DNA from: Bacillus sp. FJAT-50079
Lineage (GTDB): Bacteria > Bacillota > Bacilli > Bacillales > Bacillaceae_C
DNA: 64,000 nucleotides
NCBI RefSeq assembly: GCF_018343515.1
Contig: NZ_JAGYPD010000001.1
Location: 682,001 to 746,000, forward strand
Direction of reading: 5' to 3'
The position numbers and the translations under genes are program-made. Shown piece by piece: positions 39,020-48,845 of this stretch; the stretch's first letter is position 1, and each line of letters opens with the position of its first letter. Under the pieces are notes generated by a model that worked only from the letters and a program-made list of their open reading frames with translations, ran no database searches and was not told where the DNA came from.

Positions 39020-40447
39020 TTAATTAGCTACTTCACTTGGTGTTTGGAATGTTTTTTCCGATAAAACTTCAGATGATTTGCCAGCATTTTTAGGAACCAT
39101 AATCATAATAGAAAGCAGTGAGAGAACACCAAATATGACGTTGACGATAATCCCTATTGATGCAGCAGTTTCAATGCTTCCAACCGCTGCAACTGAACTA
39201 TAAACTGTTGCAGAAATCGCCACACCTAATGCACTGCCTAATGAACTTGCCATTTTATAAACCCCTGCCGCTTCACCCGCTTTGTCAGATGGCGCATTGG
39301 AAACAGATGTATCTGTTGATGGTGTTGCATACACTCCAAGCCCAAGACCAAAGAAAACAAATCCAATAAATACGACGACAGTATAAGCAAAATTAGGCAA
39401 GAAGGTGAGACCCATCATCGCTACACCAACCGTCGTAATAATTGCGCCCCAAATCATCGGCAATTTCGCGCCTACCTTTTGCAAAATTTTCTCACCGACG
39501 CGAATCATCGCAAGAACGACTACCAAGTATCCAATCGATAGCATCCCTGATTGAAATGCTGTAAATCCTCGTCCTACTTGAACGTACGTATTCGCAACAA
39601 CGAGTGTTCCAGCAATCGCATTTAACAAAAAGTTTGAATACGTAGCGCCCGCATATGGTTTATTTTTAAATAGAGAGAAATCAATAAGCGCGATTTTTTT
39701 TCTTTTTTCAACATTGACAAAAACCACTGCGCCACCAAGTGTAACAATAGCTAAAATAATCGCAATTGGACTTGTCCAACCTAAGTCTGCACCAAAAGTA
39801 ATTAAGACGTTTAATGCAATCATCGTAACGATGAAGATCGCTAAACCAGTATAATCAAATTTAAAAGAGCCTGTTCCTTCCACCTTGCTTTCAGGTGTAT
39901 CTTTAATTAAATACATGGCAAGAAGGGCGAAAATAATTGAAAAAATAAAAATCCATTTCCAGCCCATATATGTTGCAATCGCACCACCCGCAAATGAACA
40001 AAAGCCTGAACCGCCCCAAGAACCAATGGACCAGTAACTAAGAGCACGTTGTCTGTCTTTCCCATCAAAATAAGCTTTCATTAAAGCAATGGTTGCCGGC
40101 ATTATACAAGCAGCAGAAATCCCTTGAATGATACGCCCAATAATTAACAATGTGGCTCCTTGTGCAAACACAAGACATAATGAGCCAATCACGCTTAAAA
40201 TTAAGCCCATATACGTAAACTTTTTACGACCAAGTTTATCTGCAAGCCCACCAGCAGCCACAATAAACATCCCTGAGAATAAGGCTGTTAAACTAATCGC
40301 TATATTTATCGGTCCAGACGAAATCCCTAAGTCAGATTGAACGGCCGGAACCACATTGACCATCGCCTGAGCAAAAAGCCAAAAGGTGATTACACCGAAC
40401 ACAATCCCTGTAATTAACTTATCCGTACCTTTATAATTTGTCTCCAT
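39020..40447 (-). CDS. MFS transporter, 14-span DHA2-like
   Basis: The 475-residue membrane protein has about 14 hydrophobic segments. MFS motif A appears in GGLADKLGRKKFTYMG and motif C-like glycine patterning in GSWGGSGFCSFAGGAIA. SdrM/EmrB-like drug:proton antiporters look similar, but its position upstream of an M20 amidohydrolase and downstream of an AraC regulator would also fit substrate import. Ribosome site GGGAGG. The transported compound is unknown. Confidence 0.85.
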   Translation of the reverse strand: METNYKGTDKLITGIVFGVITFWLFAQAMVNVVPAVQSDLGISSGPINIAISLTALFSGMFIVAAGGLADKLGRKKFTYMGLILSVIGSLCLVFAQGATLLIIGRIIQGISAACIMPATIALMKAYFDGKDRQRALSYWSIGSWGGSGFCSFAGGAIATYMGWKWIFIFSIIFALLAMYLIKDTPESKVEGTGSFKFDYTGLAIFIVTMIALNVLITFGADLGWTSPIAIILAIVTLGGAVVFVNVEKRKKIALIDFSLFKNKPYAGATYSNFLLNAIAGTLVVANTYVQVGRGFTAFQSGMLSIGYLVVVLAMIRVGEKILQKVGAKLPMIWGAIITTVGVAMMGLTFLPNFAYTVVVFIGFVFFGLGLGVYATPSTDTSVSNAPSDKAGEAAGVYKMASSLGSALGVAISATVYSSVAAVGSIETAASIGIIVNVIFGVLSLLSIMIMVPKNAGKSSEVLSEKTFQTPSEVAN

Positions 40448-40685
40448 CGTTAAAAACCTCCCACACTTTTTTGCCTAATAAAAAACGATGACGAACGAAA
40501 CATTGTTTAGTTTCTATGTCCTAATTATAAAAATTTCGCCTATATTTTTAGAGTCAATTTTTATGCAAACAGGGACAATATAAGGCTAAATATTTAACCT
40601 ATCGTTTTATTAGGTAAAAATTAAGTGGTTGATTTTTGTCATCGAGACAATATAATCACTTGTTTGGATTGTTTAGATACACAAA

Positions 40686-43022
40686 TCAATAAGCTTTTCG
40701 AATATCAAAAAAGTGGATCGCATTGCTTGTTAAATAGGAATAAAATGACCACTCTTCTTCAATACATTCATCAAAGATTTCTAAGGAAGGTCTACTGGAT
40801 TGAATAATATAATCAATGATTTCAGCATCCATCCCATGCTTGCTATTTAGCTGCCACCACTTTGTATATAATGCTCCATGATTTTTATCAAATACATGCT
40901 TCCGTATTTGATATTCCCCCTTAGGAATTCCAGAAATCGTCACTTGAATTTCTTTATTTAATTTTTGCAAAAATTCCTCTTCAACTGAGAAATACGGATT
41001 AACAATCGTACAATTCATAAGAATTAACTGATATCCCCGCTCATTCTTTGTCATCACATAATCGCGCCCATATGCAATGATTTCGCCATATAAACGTTTT
41101 AAAAACATCAAAGCATAATAAGCAGGGCGCTTTCCTTTTAGGTAATGGAATAATTCTAAGCCATCCATTCGATAACGATGATCATTCCCTGCCTTCTCAT
41201 GCACAATTGTATTAATCCAGAGAGCAACTGTTTGCACATCATTCGATATATCCAATACATTTTTTAAAATTAATGCTCCGCGAAAAAAGGTACCATTCGT
41301 ATATCTTGTATTCCCCGACAACGTATTCCAAGAAACAAGGTGAATCGGCTTTTCCATATGGTTCTTTCTTAAATAGAGCTTAAGCTTATTCGTTTTTTCC
41401 TTAATGTACTCTTTAACTAAATCAAATTTCGTTTCCGCCATTTCCTTAAAATCAACAACCTCATTTTGGTTCGCATTATAACCGATAAAATCAATACATC
41501 CGCCGTGCTCTAACTGCCACTGATGATGCTTGCTCGTTGTTTCTTTATGGAAGGAAAAAGGCATATACACACCTACCTGAATCGAAGGAGCTATCGTTTT
41601 CAATAAGTGATGAAGCTTTAAATAAAGCCTTTGGAGCTCCATTGCCTCAACTCCTGTATAATACGGCTCGTAAAACATTACATGCCATTCATTTATAAAC
41701 GACTCCCCATAAAGCTGCAAACAATGGCGAATAAATTGACCAAGCTTCGTAAAATATTGTTCTTCATTCCGCGAAATATCCATATAATCAGCTCGTATAA
41801 ACAAAGCTAAATCATGGTCCTTCATAAACTGCAGCGCACTATCCATATTAAAATAAGGAGATGTCGTTGGAATCTCTTCATCTGTCTCTACTTCTGGCGG
41901 AATGGCCGTATTACTAATCGGATGGCGAACACCGATGTACTTTAAGTTCAAATCCTTTTTCACATCTAAAATTTGAGCGCGAACATCTTCTTTTAATAAT
42001 TCAAAAATCTCCCCAATTATCAAAGTATGATTCGGATAATGCAATGGCCTCGATTCAGGTAGAGATAAATGGATTGGCAGCTTTTCATATCTTGTTTCTG
42101 TATGACTGTATGATTTTTGATCATCTAAATGGATGCTGCTCCATTTTGCTATTATTTCAGATAATTGAATCGGATTCGTAGCATCGACTTTGCTGTAAGT
42201 TTGAAGTGACTCTTCACTTTGTGCAGCATGGCGATCCCGGTATACATGCGGCGTCATTCCGTATACCTTTTTAAAAAACGTTGAAAAGGACTTTGTATTT
42301 GGAAAGCCATTATTCATCGCAATTTGAGAAATCGAGTTTGAAGTGTAAAGCAAATCCTTCATACTGCGCTTCAATCTAATATTCATTAAATAGCGACTAA
42401 ACCCCATTCCCATTTTCTGTTTAAAATAGCGGGACAGATAGCTCGTTGAAAGGAAATATTTCTTCGCAACCTCCTCTAATGTAATCATCTGATCATAATT
42501 TCTTTCCATATAGTCAATGATTTGCACTAAACGCCGATCAGCCGTATCGATCTTCTGAAGAACACTGCCTTCCTCTTTAAAACTCCGAATCAAAATGAGT
42601 AACATTTGACAGATGTAGCTTATTACCTCAAGTTGATAGCACTCATCCTGCCGATAATAACTAATCATCACATTTGCCAATAACTTACGAAGGGACAAAA
42701 TCATCTCTTCTCTACCTAAATCAATTTCTCTTGAATAGCACTCAAATCGCTGGTTCCGATAATCCCCGTAATAATGATCCATGAATCCCTCTGAAATCGA
42801 TAAAATCATTACCTGATTATCTTCGCTTCCTTGAACTTGGTAAGACTGATTCCGATTAAGCACAAGCAAGTCATTTTCTTCCAGATGATAAAAACGACTG
42901 GACGTTTCAATCTTTAATTCCCCACTAATAACCAGAACAAATTGGATTCCTTTATTTATCCTTGGCACTAACAAATCAATATGTTGAAATGATATTTGAA
43001 AATCTAGTAAAGGATTGCTCAA
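40686..43022 (-). CDS. AraC-family regulator fused to a GH39-like domain
   Basis: The 778-residue protein has an N-terminal cupin-like sensor (about 1-140) and an AraC helix-turn-helix pair (about 160-263; ITLEEVAKKYFLSTSYLSRY and ISQIAMNNGFPNTKSF). A C-terminal GH39 xylosidase-like barrel (about 330-740) follows. GH39 acid/base and nucleophile motifs (NEP and TEW/TEF) read YEP and VSW, so the nucleophile Glu is lost and the barrel is probably a ligand sensor. I prefer TTG 43022 after AGGGGTGAT to the far upstream ATG 43088, which has no ribosome site. It precedes the MFS-M20 genes on the same strand. Confidence 0.82.
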   Translation of the reverse strand: MSNPLLDFQISFQHIDLLVPRINKGIQFVLVISGELKIETSSRFYHLEENDLLVLNRNQSYQVQGSEDNQVMILSISEGFMDHYYGDYRNQRFECYSREIDLGREEMILSLRKLLANVMISYYRQDECYQLEVISYICQMLLILIRSFKEEGSVLQKIDTADRRLVQIIDYMERNYDQMITLEEVAKKYFLSTSYLSRYFKQKMGMGFSRYLMNIRLKRSMKDLLYTSNSISQIAMNNGFPNTKSFSTFFKKVYGMTPHVYRDRHAAQSEESLQTYSKVDATNPIQLSEIIAKWSSIHLDDQKSYSHTETRYEKLPIHLSLPESRPLHYPNHTLIIGEIFELLKEDVRAQILDVKKDLNLKYIGVRHPISNTAIPPEVETDEEIPTTSPYFNMDSALQFMKDHDLALFIRADYMDISRNEEQYFTKLGQFIRHCLQLYGESFINEWHVMFYEPYYTGVEAMELQRLYLKLHHLLKTIAPSIQVGVYMPFSFHKETTSKHHQWQLEHGGCIDFIGYNANQNEVVDFKEMAETKFDLVKEYIKEKTNKLKLYLRKNHMEKPIHLVSWNTLSGNTRYTNGTFFRGALILKNVLDISNDVQTVALWINTIVHEKAGNDHRYRMDGLELFHYLKGKRPAYYALMFLKRLYGEIIAYGRDYVMTKNERGYQLILMNCTIVNPYFSVEEEFLQKLNKEIQVTISGIPKGEYQIRKHVFDKNHGALYTKWWQLNSKHGMDAEIIDYIIQSSRPSLEIFDECIEEEWSFYSYLTSNAIHFFDIRKAY

Positions 43023-43482
43023 TCGAATCACCCCTAGCGCCTGTTTGTTCGATAAAAAGCATACCCTAAAAACCAGAACCTCACACATTTATACAAAAAA
43101 ATCTTTACTTTATTGTGAAGGGGTAAAAAGCAAAAGTCGCAGTCTAATAAAAAAAGAAATTAGATCTGGAAGCACCCTTCTTTTAGAAAAATGGAATACG
43201 GCAATGTTTAACTTGATATTGGATGACGTGTGAGCAACAGGACCACTGCGATGATTACGGTAGGAGTTTGGGGGATTTCTGTTGTAGCCGGGCTATGAAA
43301 TAATTATTGACCCATTTGAAATTTAGTAAACGAAAAACAACCAATCATTATTTTTATACTCAACTATTATTTAATAAGTCCATAATAAAATAATGATATT
43401 TTTTTCTTACGTCCTAATAGGTCATAGATTGATCGTGCATTGATATAGTTCAACCTTCGTCACTAGAAGGGAAATAAAAAAA
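43023..43482. other. Gene-poor spacer
   Basis: About 460 bases upstream of the AraC-GH39 gene. Short open frames here lack ribosome sites. I see no RNA motif. Confidence 0.4.
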
Positions 43483-43519
43483 CAAAGTGAGTCCCCTTGA
43501 TATGAGTGACTTCACTTTG
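43483..43519 (-). terminator. Terminator of the GNAT gene
   Basis: CAAAGTGA (43483-43490) pairs with TCACTTTG (43512-43519), with an inner GTC/GAC-type stem. The 5' arm in the minus transcript includes the stop codon, and a seven-T run follows. Confidence 0.8.
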
Positions 43520-44084
43520 GCCTTCTATTATTTAGATTAAATTCTTGCTTTAACAATGAATACATATATAAATCATCAAATTTTCCGCAAGTAAACTCAT
43601 AACTTCTCAAAAGCCCTTCTCTCGTAAATCCTTGTCTTTCCGCTAATTTTTGTGACGGTATATTAGGAGGTTCTATTAACGCTTCGATCCGTTGCAAGTT
43701 CATCTGCTCAAAGCCATAATTAATAACGGCTGCAAATGCTTCACTTGCTACTCCATTCCCCCAGTATTCTCTACTTAATTCAATACCAATTTCAGAACGG
43801 TGATGCTGTGAAACCATGTTAAGGAAACCACAGCTACCTATTACTTCTCCTTGGTCCTTTAGCGTAATTCCCCATCTTATTCCTGTTTTCTTTTCGTAAA
43901 TTGATTTATACCACGAAATCTCATCCAATGCGTCATCAATGGACTTAAATGGCTCTAATCCAACGTATCTCATCACGTCTTTATCAGATAAATACTTTAA
44001 AAGACTGCTCGCATCATCTTTTGTTACTTGTCTTAAAATTAATCTATTCGTTTCAAGTATAGGAAATGCACTTACTTCTACCAC
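43512..44084 (-). CDS. GNAT acetyltransferase (RimJ/RimL type)
   Basis: The 190-residue protein is a RimJ/RimL-like N-acetyltransferase: opening strand ILETNRLILRQV, IGSCGFLNMV, IGIELSREYWGNGVASEAF (acetyl-CoA pyrophosphate loop) and GFEQMNLQRIEA followed by SQKLAERQGFTREG. It transfers an acetyl group from acetyl-CoA to an amine, possibly a protein N-terminus or a small metabolite. GTG 44084 sits 6 nt after GGGGAGG; an upstream TTG overlaps that site. It is monocistronic. Confidence 0.87.
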   Translation of the reverse strand: MVEVSAFPILETNRLILRQVTKDDASSLLKYLSDKDVMRYVGLEPFKSIDDALDEISWYKSIYEKKTGIRWGITLKDQGEVIGSCGFLNMVSQHHRSEIGIELSREYWGNGVASEAFAAVINYGFEQMNLQRIEALIEPPNIPSQKLAERQGFTREGLLRSYEFTCGKFDDLYMYSLLKQEFNLNNRRPK

Positions 44085-44272
44085 AATAAACCTCCCCAAA
44101 ATATTTTATTTCCAATTGTATCCCCACTCTATTACTTGAATAAATGAGAACAACACTGTTAGTGGAAAATTTTTCAACATCTCATAAATAAGACTTTTCA
44201 GGAAGATAATCGTCGAATGCTATTCACTTGTAGTACCGCTCCCGTTCACCTAAACGAAAGTTTTATCTTATT

Positions 44273-46318
44273 TTATATTTTAAATTTAATATAAAAAGTA
44301 GTCCCTTCTAATCCCGTCTGAATTTCAATGGTTGCATTGTGGCGGGCGGCAATCGCATAACATATGCCTAGTCCCAATCCCGTTCCATTATCTTTGGTCG
44401 TGAAGAATGGGGTACCCAGCTTATCTAATATTTCAGGCGGGATGCCTTCTCCTTGATCCCGCACAGCAAGAACGACATATATTTCTTCTTTATACGTGCC
44501 GATAGTTAGAACTTTTCCTGTCTCCATCGCCTCTAATCCATTGCGGTATAGGTTGATGATTAATTGCCGGATCTCATTACGATTTAAAAGTAATTCTGGT
44601 ATGTCCTTCGTATCAAATTGAATCAGTTTATTTTGGCTAATTGTGTCAATTTTGATTAATGGACTAATATCTTGGATAATTGAATTTAAATTTAACATTT
44701 CTAAATCGGACGTCCTTGTATTACCTATGGAGAGAAATTCGGTAATGATCGAATTGGCACGGTCAAGTTCTTCAATCATTAAATCAAAGTAATGATGATG
44801 TTTCTCAAATTCATCGTCTTTTTGTAATAACTGTAAGAATCCGCGTACGGTTGTCATTGGATTTCTAATCTCGTGGCTGATACCAGCCGCCATTTGCCCG
44901 ATTAAATCTAAGTTTGATAATCTTCTCAATTCCTTCTCATAGTTCTTTTTTTCAGTGATGTCTTTAATAAGACAACAAATCCCCTCGTCATACGGATAAG
45001 CAACTAATTCGTACCAATAATCATCAGAGGTTGAGGAAGCTTCGAAATGTACGGATATTCGCTCCAACATCGCGCGATGAAATTCTTTATATATGTCTGT
45101 ATCCCTAAACTTGGGGTAGACTTCCCAAATATTCTTACCTAATACCTCTTTTTCTGTTTTTCCCTGTGGCAAATATTGATGTTTATTTAAGTACGTAAAT
45201 TCCCACTCTTTATTCAAAGTAAAAAATCCATCCGTAATACTTTCAATGACATTTATAACCTTTTCATTCGCGGTAGCTAGTTCCTTTGTCCGTTCTTCTA
45301 CCATGTTTTCAAGCTGATCCACATATAACAGGTTTGAAAATGTAGGCGCCGTAGCATCAACAATTGATTGCGCTAGTTGAATAGTGGCTTCGGAGTAATG
45401 GGGAGTTTTCTCTTCTATATTGATAACAGATATAATCCCTAATACTTCCCCCATTGAAATCAATGGAATCATAAGTAGACCCTTCATATCTACACTTAAG
45501 GTAAAAATCATCTTTTTTGTATGGATCACTTTTCGAATTATATCTTCATAGCTTAGGTCCATTTTTAAGTTATTAAGGTTTTCATTCCAATCCGCTTCTG
45601 ACCAGATGCAATCTTTATTTACCTTCGTTAAGCTAATGGTTTTCTTTTTAAATGGGTCGAGGAGGTGAGCGGCAATATGGTTACTATCTAAAATCTTACT
45701 TAAGTAGTAAAAGCATTTGTCTAGACTTTCCTGACTCGAGGAACACATCGATAAATCACGTGTAACATCAAGTAATAATTGCTTTTCAGCAATAAGATTT
45801 TCCTTTTGGTTAATATTATTTGCATTTTGAATGGCGACTGCCGCCATATTTACATACGCCTCAACACTTTGAATTTCTAACTCTGTTAAATTCATTGGAG
45901 TTCCATAATCAAATAAAAAAACAAGACCAAATAACTCTTGCCCATATGATATAGGCAGAGCTAATAACGATTTAATTTTAAACGCTTCAACTGGCCCCGG
46001 ATCTGGTCGATGATCCTTTGACGTATCGGGGATATAGATGGTTTTTCTCGTGTCTATCACTTCTTTAGCCAGTAAATCTTTCTCAGGATCAATAACGAGC
46101 ATATCAAGAGTGACTTCATTCATCATTTCTGGTTTGCCGACAAAGCCTCTAAACGTACCATCTTTCTGCGGCAAATAAATACCGATAGAATTACATTGAA
46201 CGATCTCTTCTGATATTGCCTCCATTACACGCTGCAATACTTCATGTAATTCTAACTTTGTATTAATGACTTTTGTTATATTCGCGAGCCTATAATATCT
46301 CGTCTGTTCACTTAACAT
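44273..46318 (-). CDS. GAF-GAF-PAS sensor histidine kinase
   Basis: The 681-residue soluble kinase has two GAF domains (about 20-160 and 185-335) and a short coiled linker. A PAS domain (about 360-460, NVIESITDGFFTLNKEW) follows, then a HisKA domain with phospho-acceptor His in MAAGISHEIRNPMTTVRGF and an ATPase domain (N-box NLYRNGLEAM, DQGEGIP, GTGLGLGI). The layout resembles Bacillus sporulation kinases of the KinA-E type. No response regulator is adjacent, which also fits phosphorelay input. ATG 46318 after GGAGA is preferred over 46369, which has no ribosome site. Confidence 0.85.
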   Translation of the reverse strand: MLSEQTRYYRLANITKVINTKLELHEVLQRVMEAISEEIVQCNSIGIYLPQKDGTFRGFVGKPEMMNEVTLDMLVIDPEKDLLAKEVIDTRKTIYIPDTSKDHRPDPGPVEAFKIKSLLALPISYGQELFGLVFLFDYGTPMNLTELEIQSVEAYVNMAAVAIQNANNINQKENLIAEKQLLLDVTRDLSMCSSSQESLDKCFYYLSKILDSNHIAAHLLDPFKKKTISLTKVNKDCIWSEADWNENLNNLKMDLSYEDIIRKVIHTKKMIFTLSVDMKGLLMIPLISMGEVLGIISVINIEEKTPHYSEATIQLAQSIVDATAPTFSNLLYVDQLENMVEERTKELATANEKVINVIESITDGFFTLNKEWEFTYLNKHQYLPQGKTEKEVLGKNIWEVYPKFRDTDIYKEFHRAMLERISVHFEASSTSDDYWYELVAYPYDEGICCLIKDITEKKNYEKELRRLSNLDLIGQMAAGISHEIRNPMTTVRGFLQLLQKDDEFEKHHHYFDLMIEELDRANSIITEFLSIGNTRTSDLEMLNLNSIIQDISPLIKIDTISQNKLIQFDTKDIPELLLNRNEIRQLIINLYRNGLEAMETGKVLTIGTYKEEIYVVLAVRDQGEGIPPEILDKLGTPFFTTKDNGTGLGLGICYAIAARHNATIEIQTGLEGTTFYIKFKI

Positions 46319-46865
46319 CACAAGGTCTCCAATCATAGGCATTTTGAAATCCAACATTATAATTTTCAATTTTAAATCAAATTTACACTACTTCCAATTT
46401 TTTACCCGCACTCTTTAAGTCTAATATAACATGGAAAATCTATTTTACTAGGGCAATTTACTGTAACGTTTGGTTGGGTTACTGCAACGATTTATAGTGT
46501 AATAGTTGAGGGATTTTTAACACCAAGGGGGTTATAAGGAACGGGGCTGGGACAATTTTTTATCAAATCAAAATACGAATGATAGCAACTGCAAATAACT
46601 CGCTTCGCAAATATACTTCGCTTTCCGCAGGTGACTGTTTAAGCCTCGGGCCAACAGGAGATTGGTCACGAAGCCGTTGCCGAATGCTTCGTTCCTTAAA
46701 CGGGGACTGCGGGGTCTCACCGATAGAATTAAGATAATACAAATAGCAATTCTTCTCCTTTGAAACTTTTACCACTTTCTTTCGTATACACTATGAAATT
46801 AAGTAAATGGTTTATTGGTAATAAATCTTAGCTCAATGAAATAGCCGAATGCGAGGTGAATGTGT
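46319..46865. other. Spacer containing the second repeat copy
   Basis: About 550 bases between the kinase and a membrane-protein gene. The only structure I see is the partial repeat copy at 46543-46720. Confidence 0.5.
46543..46720. repeat. Partial second copy of the 14665 element
   Basis: It starts GGGGCTGGGACA and shares ATCAAATCAAAATACGAA, CTTCGCTTTCCGC and CGGGCCAACAGGA with the element at 14665, in the same orientation. The right-hand inverted repeat is missing, so it is truncated or diverged. Confidence 0.65.
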
Positions 46866-47453
46866 ATGAGGAAAAAATCATTAAAATTAAATAAAGACCC
46901 GAACGAAAAACGACTACGAATCATTTTTCGCTTTTTAATGGTCATTATTGTTTTGGTTATAATAGGAAGCACTTTTATTGTATCAAATAGGTTTGCGACG
47001 GATCTTTATACAGCGTTCGTCCATGACTTCATTGGAACGTCCTTTTTGTTGGCTACTGGTTTGACATTCTGCTCATTTTTCCTGTATCACATTTTTATGA
47101 TTATCATTTATAACCCTCAGGGAATCAAAAAATCAGCGGTGATCAAATTCGCGATTGGTGGGATATTCACTTTAATAATTACCATATTTTTAATAATTTT
47201 CGGTTTTACTGAAGCAAATAAATCTATTCAGGATATGAAAAATCATACAAATGGCGAATGGCAAGTCAAAGATTTATTAGTTACGGATATATATAGAGGA
47301 TCTCGTCCTTCTAAGATTGTACTGATTGAAACGACTGAAGGCGAAATGACACTCTTTTTTGAGGATTTTTTAATATATAAAGGTGAGAAGTATCGTTTCA
47401 CTTATTTAGATGTAACAAACACGATTATCAAGGTTGAAAAAATTACAAATTAG
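46866..47453 (+). CDS. Hypothetical membrane protein, 195 aa
   Basis: The protein has a lysine-rich N-terminus, three hydrophobic spans (about residues 23-43, 62-85 and 98-120) and a C-terminal soluble beta-rich part (about 130-195, DLLVTDIYRGSRPSKIVLIE). I recognise no family. ATG 46866 is preferred, 7 nt after GAGGTG; the ATG two codons upstream is too close. The same GAGGTGAATGTGT leader precedes the small spore-protein-like gene at 50313. Confidence 0.65.
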   Translation: MRKKSLKLNKDPNEKRLRIIFRFLMVIIVLVIIGSTFIVSNRFATDLYTAFVHDFIGTSFLLATGLTFCSFFLYHIFMIIIYNPQGIKKSAVIKFAIGGIFTLIITIFLIIFGFTEANKSIQDMKNHTNGEWQVKDLLVTDIYRGSRPSKIVLIETTEGEMTLFFEDFLIYKGEKYRFTYLDVTNTIIKVEKITN

Positions 47454-47478
47454 AATTCCGGTAGTAATCAGCAAAAAG

Positions 47479-47516
47479 ACACCCACAAACGTTGATATTT
47501 AAACATTCGTGAGTGT
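47479..47516 (-). terminator. Terminator of the 36-aa gene
   Basis: An 11-bp stem with two G-U pairs (47479-47489 with 47506-47516), followed on the minus strand by CTTTTTG. It may also end the converging 195-aa gene. Confidence 0.65.
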
Positions 47517-47536
47517 TTAATTAAACCCTGATGGCT

Positions 47537-47647
47537 TTAATTTCTTCCTCCACGGGCATTTGATCTTGCTTTTCCTTTTTGTTGTTCAGGTGGTCGTTTA
47601 GCTACATTATTTCTCTTTTCTTTAGGTGCTTCTGAGTCCTTTACCAT
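47537..47647 (-). CDS. Small basic protein, 36 aa
   Basis: ATG 47647 follows a strong GGAGG site and encodes MVKDSEAPKEKRNN..., ending KARSNARGGRN. It is short, very hydrophilic and basic, without Cys or membrane segments. Size and composition recall minor small acid-soluble spore proteins, but no specific family match is claimed. It converges on the 195-aa membrane-protein gene. Confidence 0.55.
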   Translation of the reverse strand: MVKDSEAPKEKRNNVAKRPPEQQKGKARSNARGGRN

Positions 47648-47966
47648 GTTATTCCCTCCGTTGTCACTTTAGCTATTATTGGTATATGGTGATTGTTGCT
47701 TTTTATATTTTGGTTCAATAGCAACAATGCTGTATTATAGTAACCCCAAAGTATTAAATTATTCCTCGATTATTTAGGTATGTCGGAAGAGGTAATATTA
47801 AATTCAGCGCATTTGACAAGTATTACAAAGGGTCAGGCGTCTATTGGCTTACACAATGAATGCTTGACTCTCTTCCCTTTCATTTCATGCGAAAATAAAG
47901 CATGACAAAATGCCCCGCTCAAGCTATGATAATTGTAAAAATATTTAGATTAGGGGGAGTGAATCT
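47648..47966. other. Spacer upstream of the nitrilase operon
   Basis: About 320 bases without an ORF. A loose inverted repeat (GGGTCAGGCGTC near 47829 and GCTTGACTC near 47862) is the only structure noticed. The nitrilase promoter should lie here. Confidence 0.4.
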
Positions 47967-48845
47967 TTGAAACTTCGTGTCTCTGCTATTCAATATCATA
48001 TGCATGATATCCGTTCCTTTGATGATTTTGCAAAACAATGTGAGCATTATGTACGCAATGCTCAAGAATATGAATCGGAATTTGTACTATTTCCTGAACT
48101 TTTTACAACACAACTCATGTCAATCGGTAATGAGCAAGGCAAGGCACTGGATATTACTGCGCTGCCAGCATTTACAGAGCAGTATAAAGAATTGTTTACA
48201 AAATTAGCGAAAGAATCCAACATGCATATCATTGGTGGAACGCATATTATTGAACGTGGTGGCAGCTTGTATAATGTTGCTCATCTTTTTTATCCAGATG
48301 GGAAAATTGAGGAGCAAGCGAAATTGCATATTACGCCTTTTGAAATTGAAGGATGGAATATGGCAGCTGGGGAAGAGTTGCGGGTTTTCGACACAGCGAA
48401 AGGCCGCATCGCCATTTTAACGTGCTATGATATCGAATTTCCAGAAATCGTCCGGATGGCGAAAGCAAAAGGTGCCGATGTCATTTTTTGCCCGTCTTGT
48501 ACGGATGATCGCCATGGCTTCCATCGCGTACGTTATACAAGTCATGCGAGGGCGATTGAAAACCAAGTATATGTCGTGTTAACGGGAACAGTCGGTTCGA
48601 TTTCCGTTGATTTGATGCGGGCAAATTTTGGGCAAGCTGCAATTATTTCACCTAATGATATCCCGTTTCCGCCACAAGGCTTGCTAGCAGAAGGTGAACT
48701 GAACCACGATATGCTCGTGACCGCTGATTTGGATTTGTCTTTATTATACGAGGTGCGGGAAAAAGGATCTGTCACGACATGGCGTGATCGCCGAACTGAT
48801 TTATATGTTGATTGGGAAAGTGGAGAAAAAGATGGCTTATCATAA
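47967..48845 (+). CDS. Carbon-nitrogen hydrolase (nitrilase superfamily)
   Basis: The 292-residue enzyme has the nitrilase triad: Glu in EFVLFPELFTT, Lys in EQAKLHITPFE and Cys in ILTCYDIEFPE, plus DVIFCPSCTDDRHGFHRV. It hydrolyses a C-N bond in an amide or nitrile; the substrate is unknown. The start is TTG 47967 after GGGGGAGTG. It heads an operon with two GNAT-fold genes and overlaps the first. B. subtilis YhcX is a fusion of a GNAT domain with a nitrilase domain, so this may be a split version of the same system. Confidence 0.88.
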   Translation: MKLRVSAIQYHMHDIRSFDDFAKQCEHYVRNAQEYESEFVLFPELFTTQLMSIGNEQGKALDITALPAFTEQYKELFTKLAKESNMHIIGGTHIIERGGSLYNVAHLFYPDGKIEEQAKLHITPFEIEGWNMAAGEELRVFDTAKGRIAILTCYDIEFPEIVRMAKAKGADVIFCPSCTDDRHGFHRVRYTSHARAIENQVYVVLTGTVGSISVDLMRANFGQAAIISPNDIPFPPQGLLAEGELNHDMLVTADLDLSLLYEVREKGSVTTWRDRRTDLYVDWESGEKDGLS

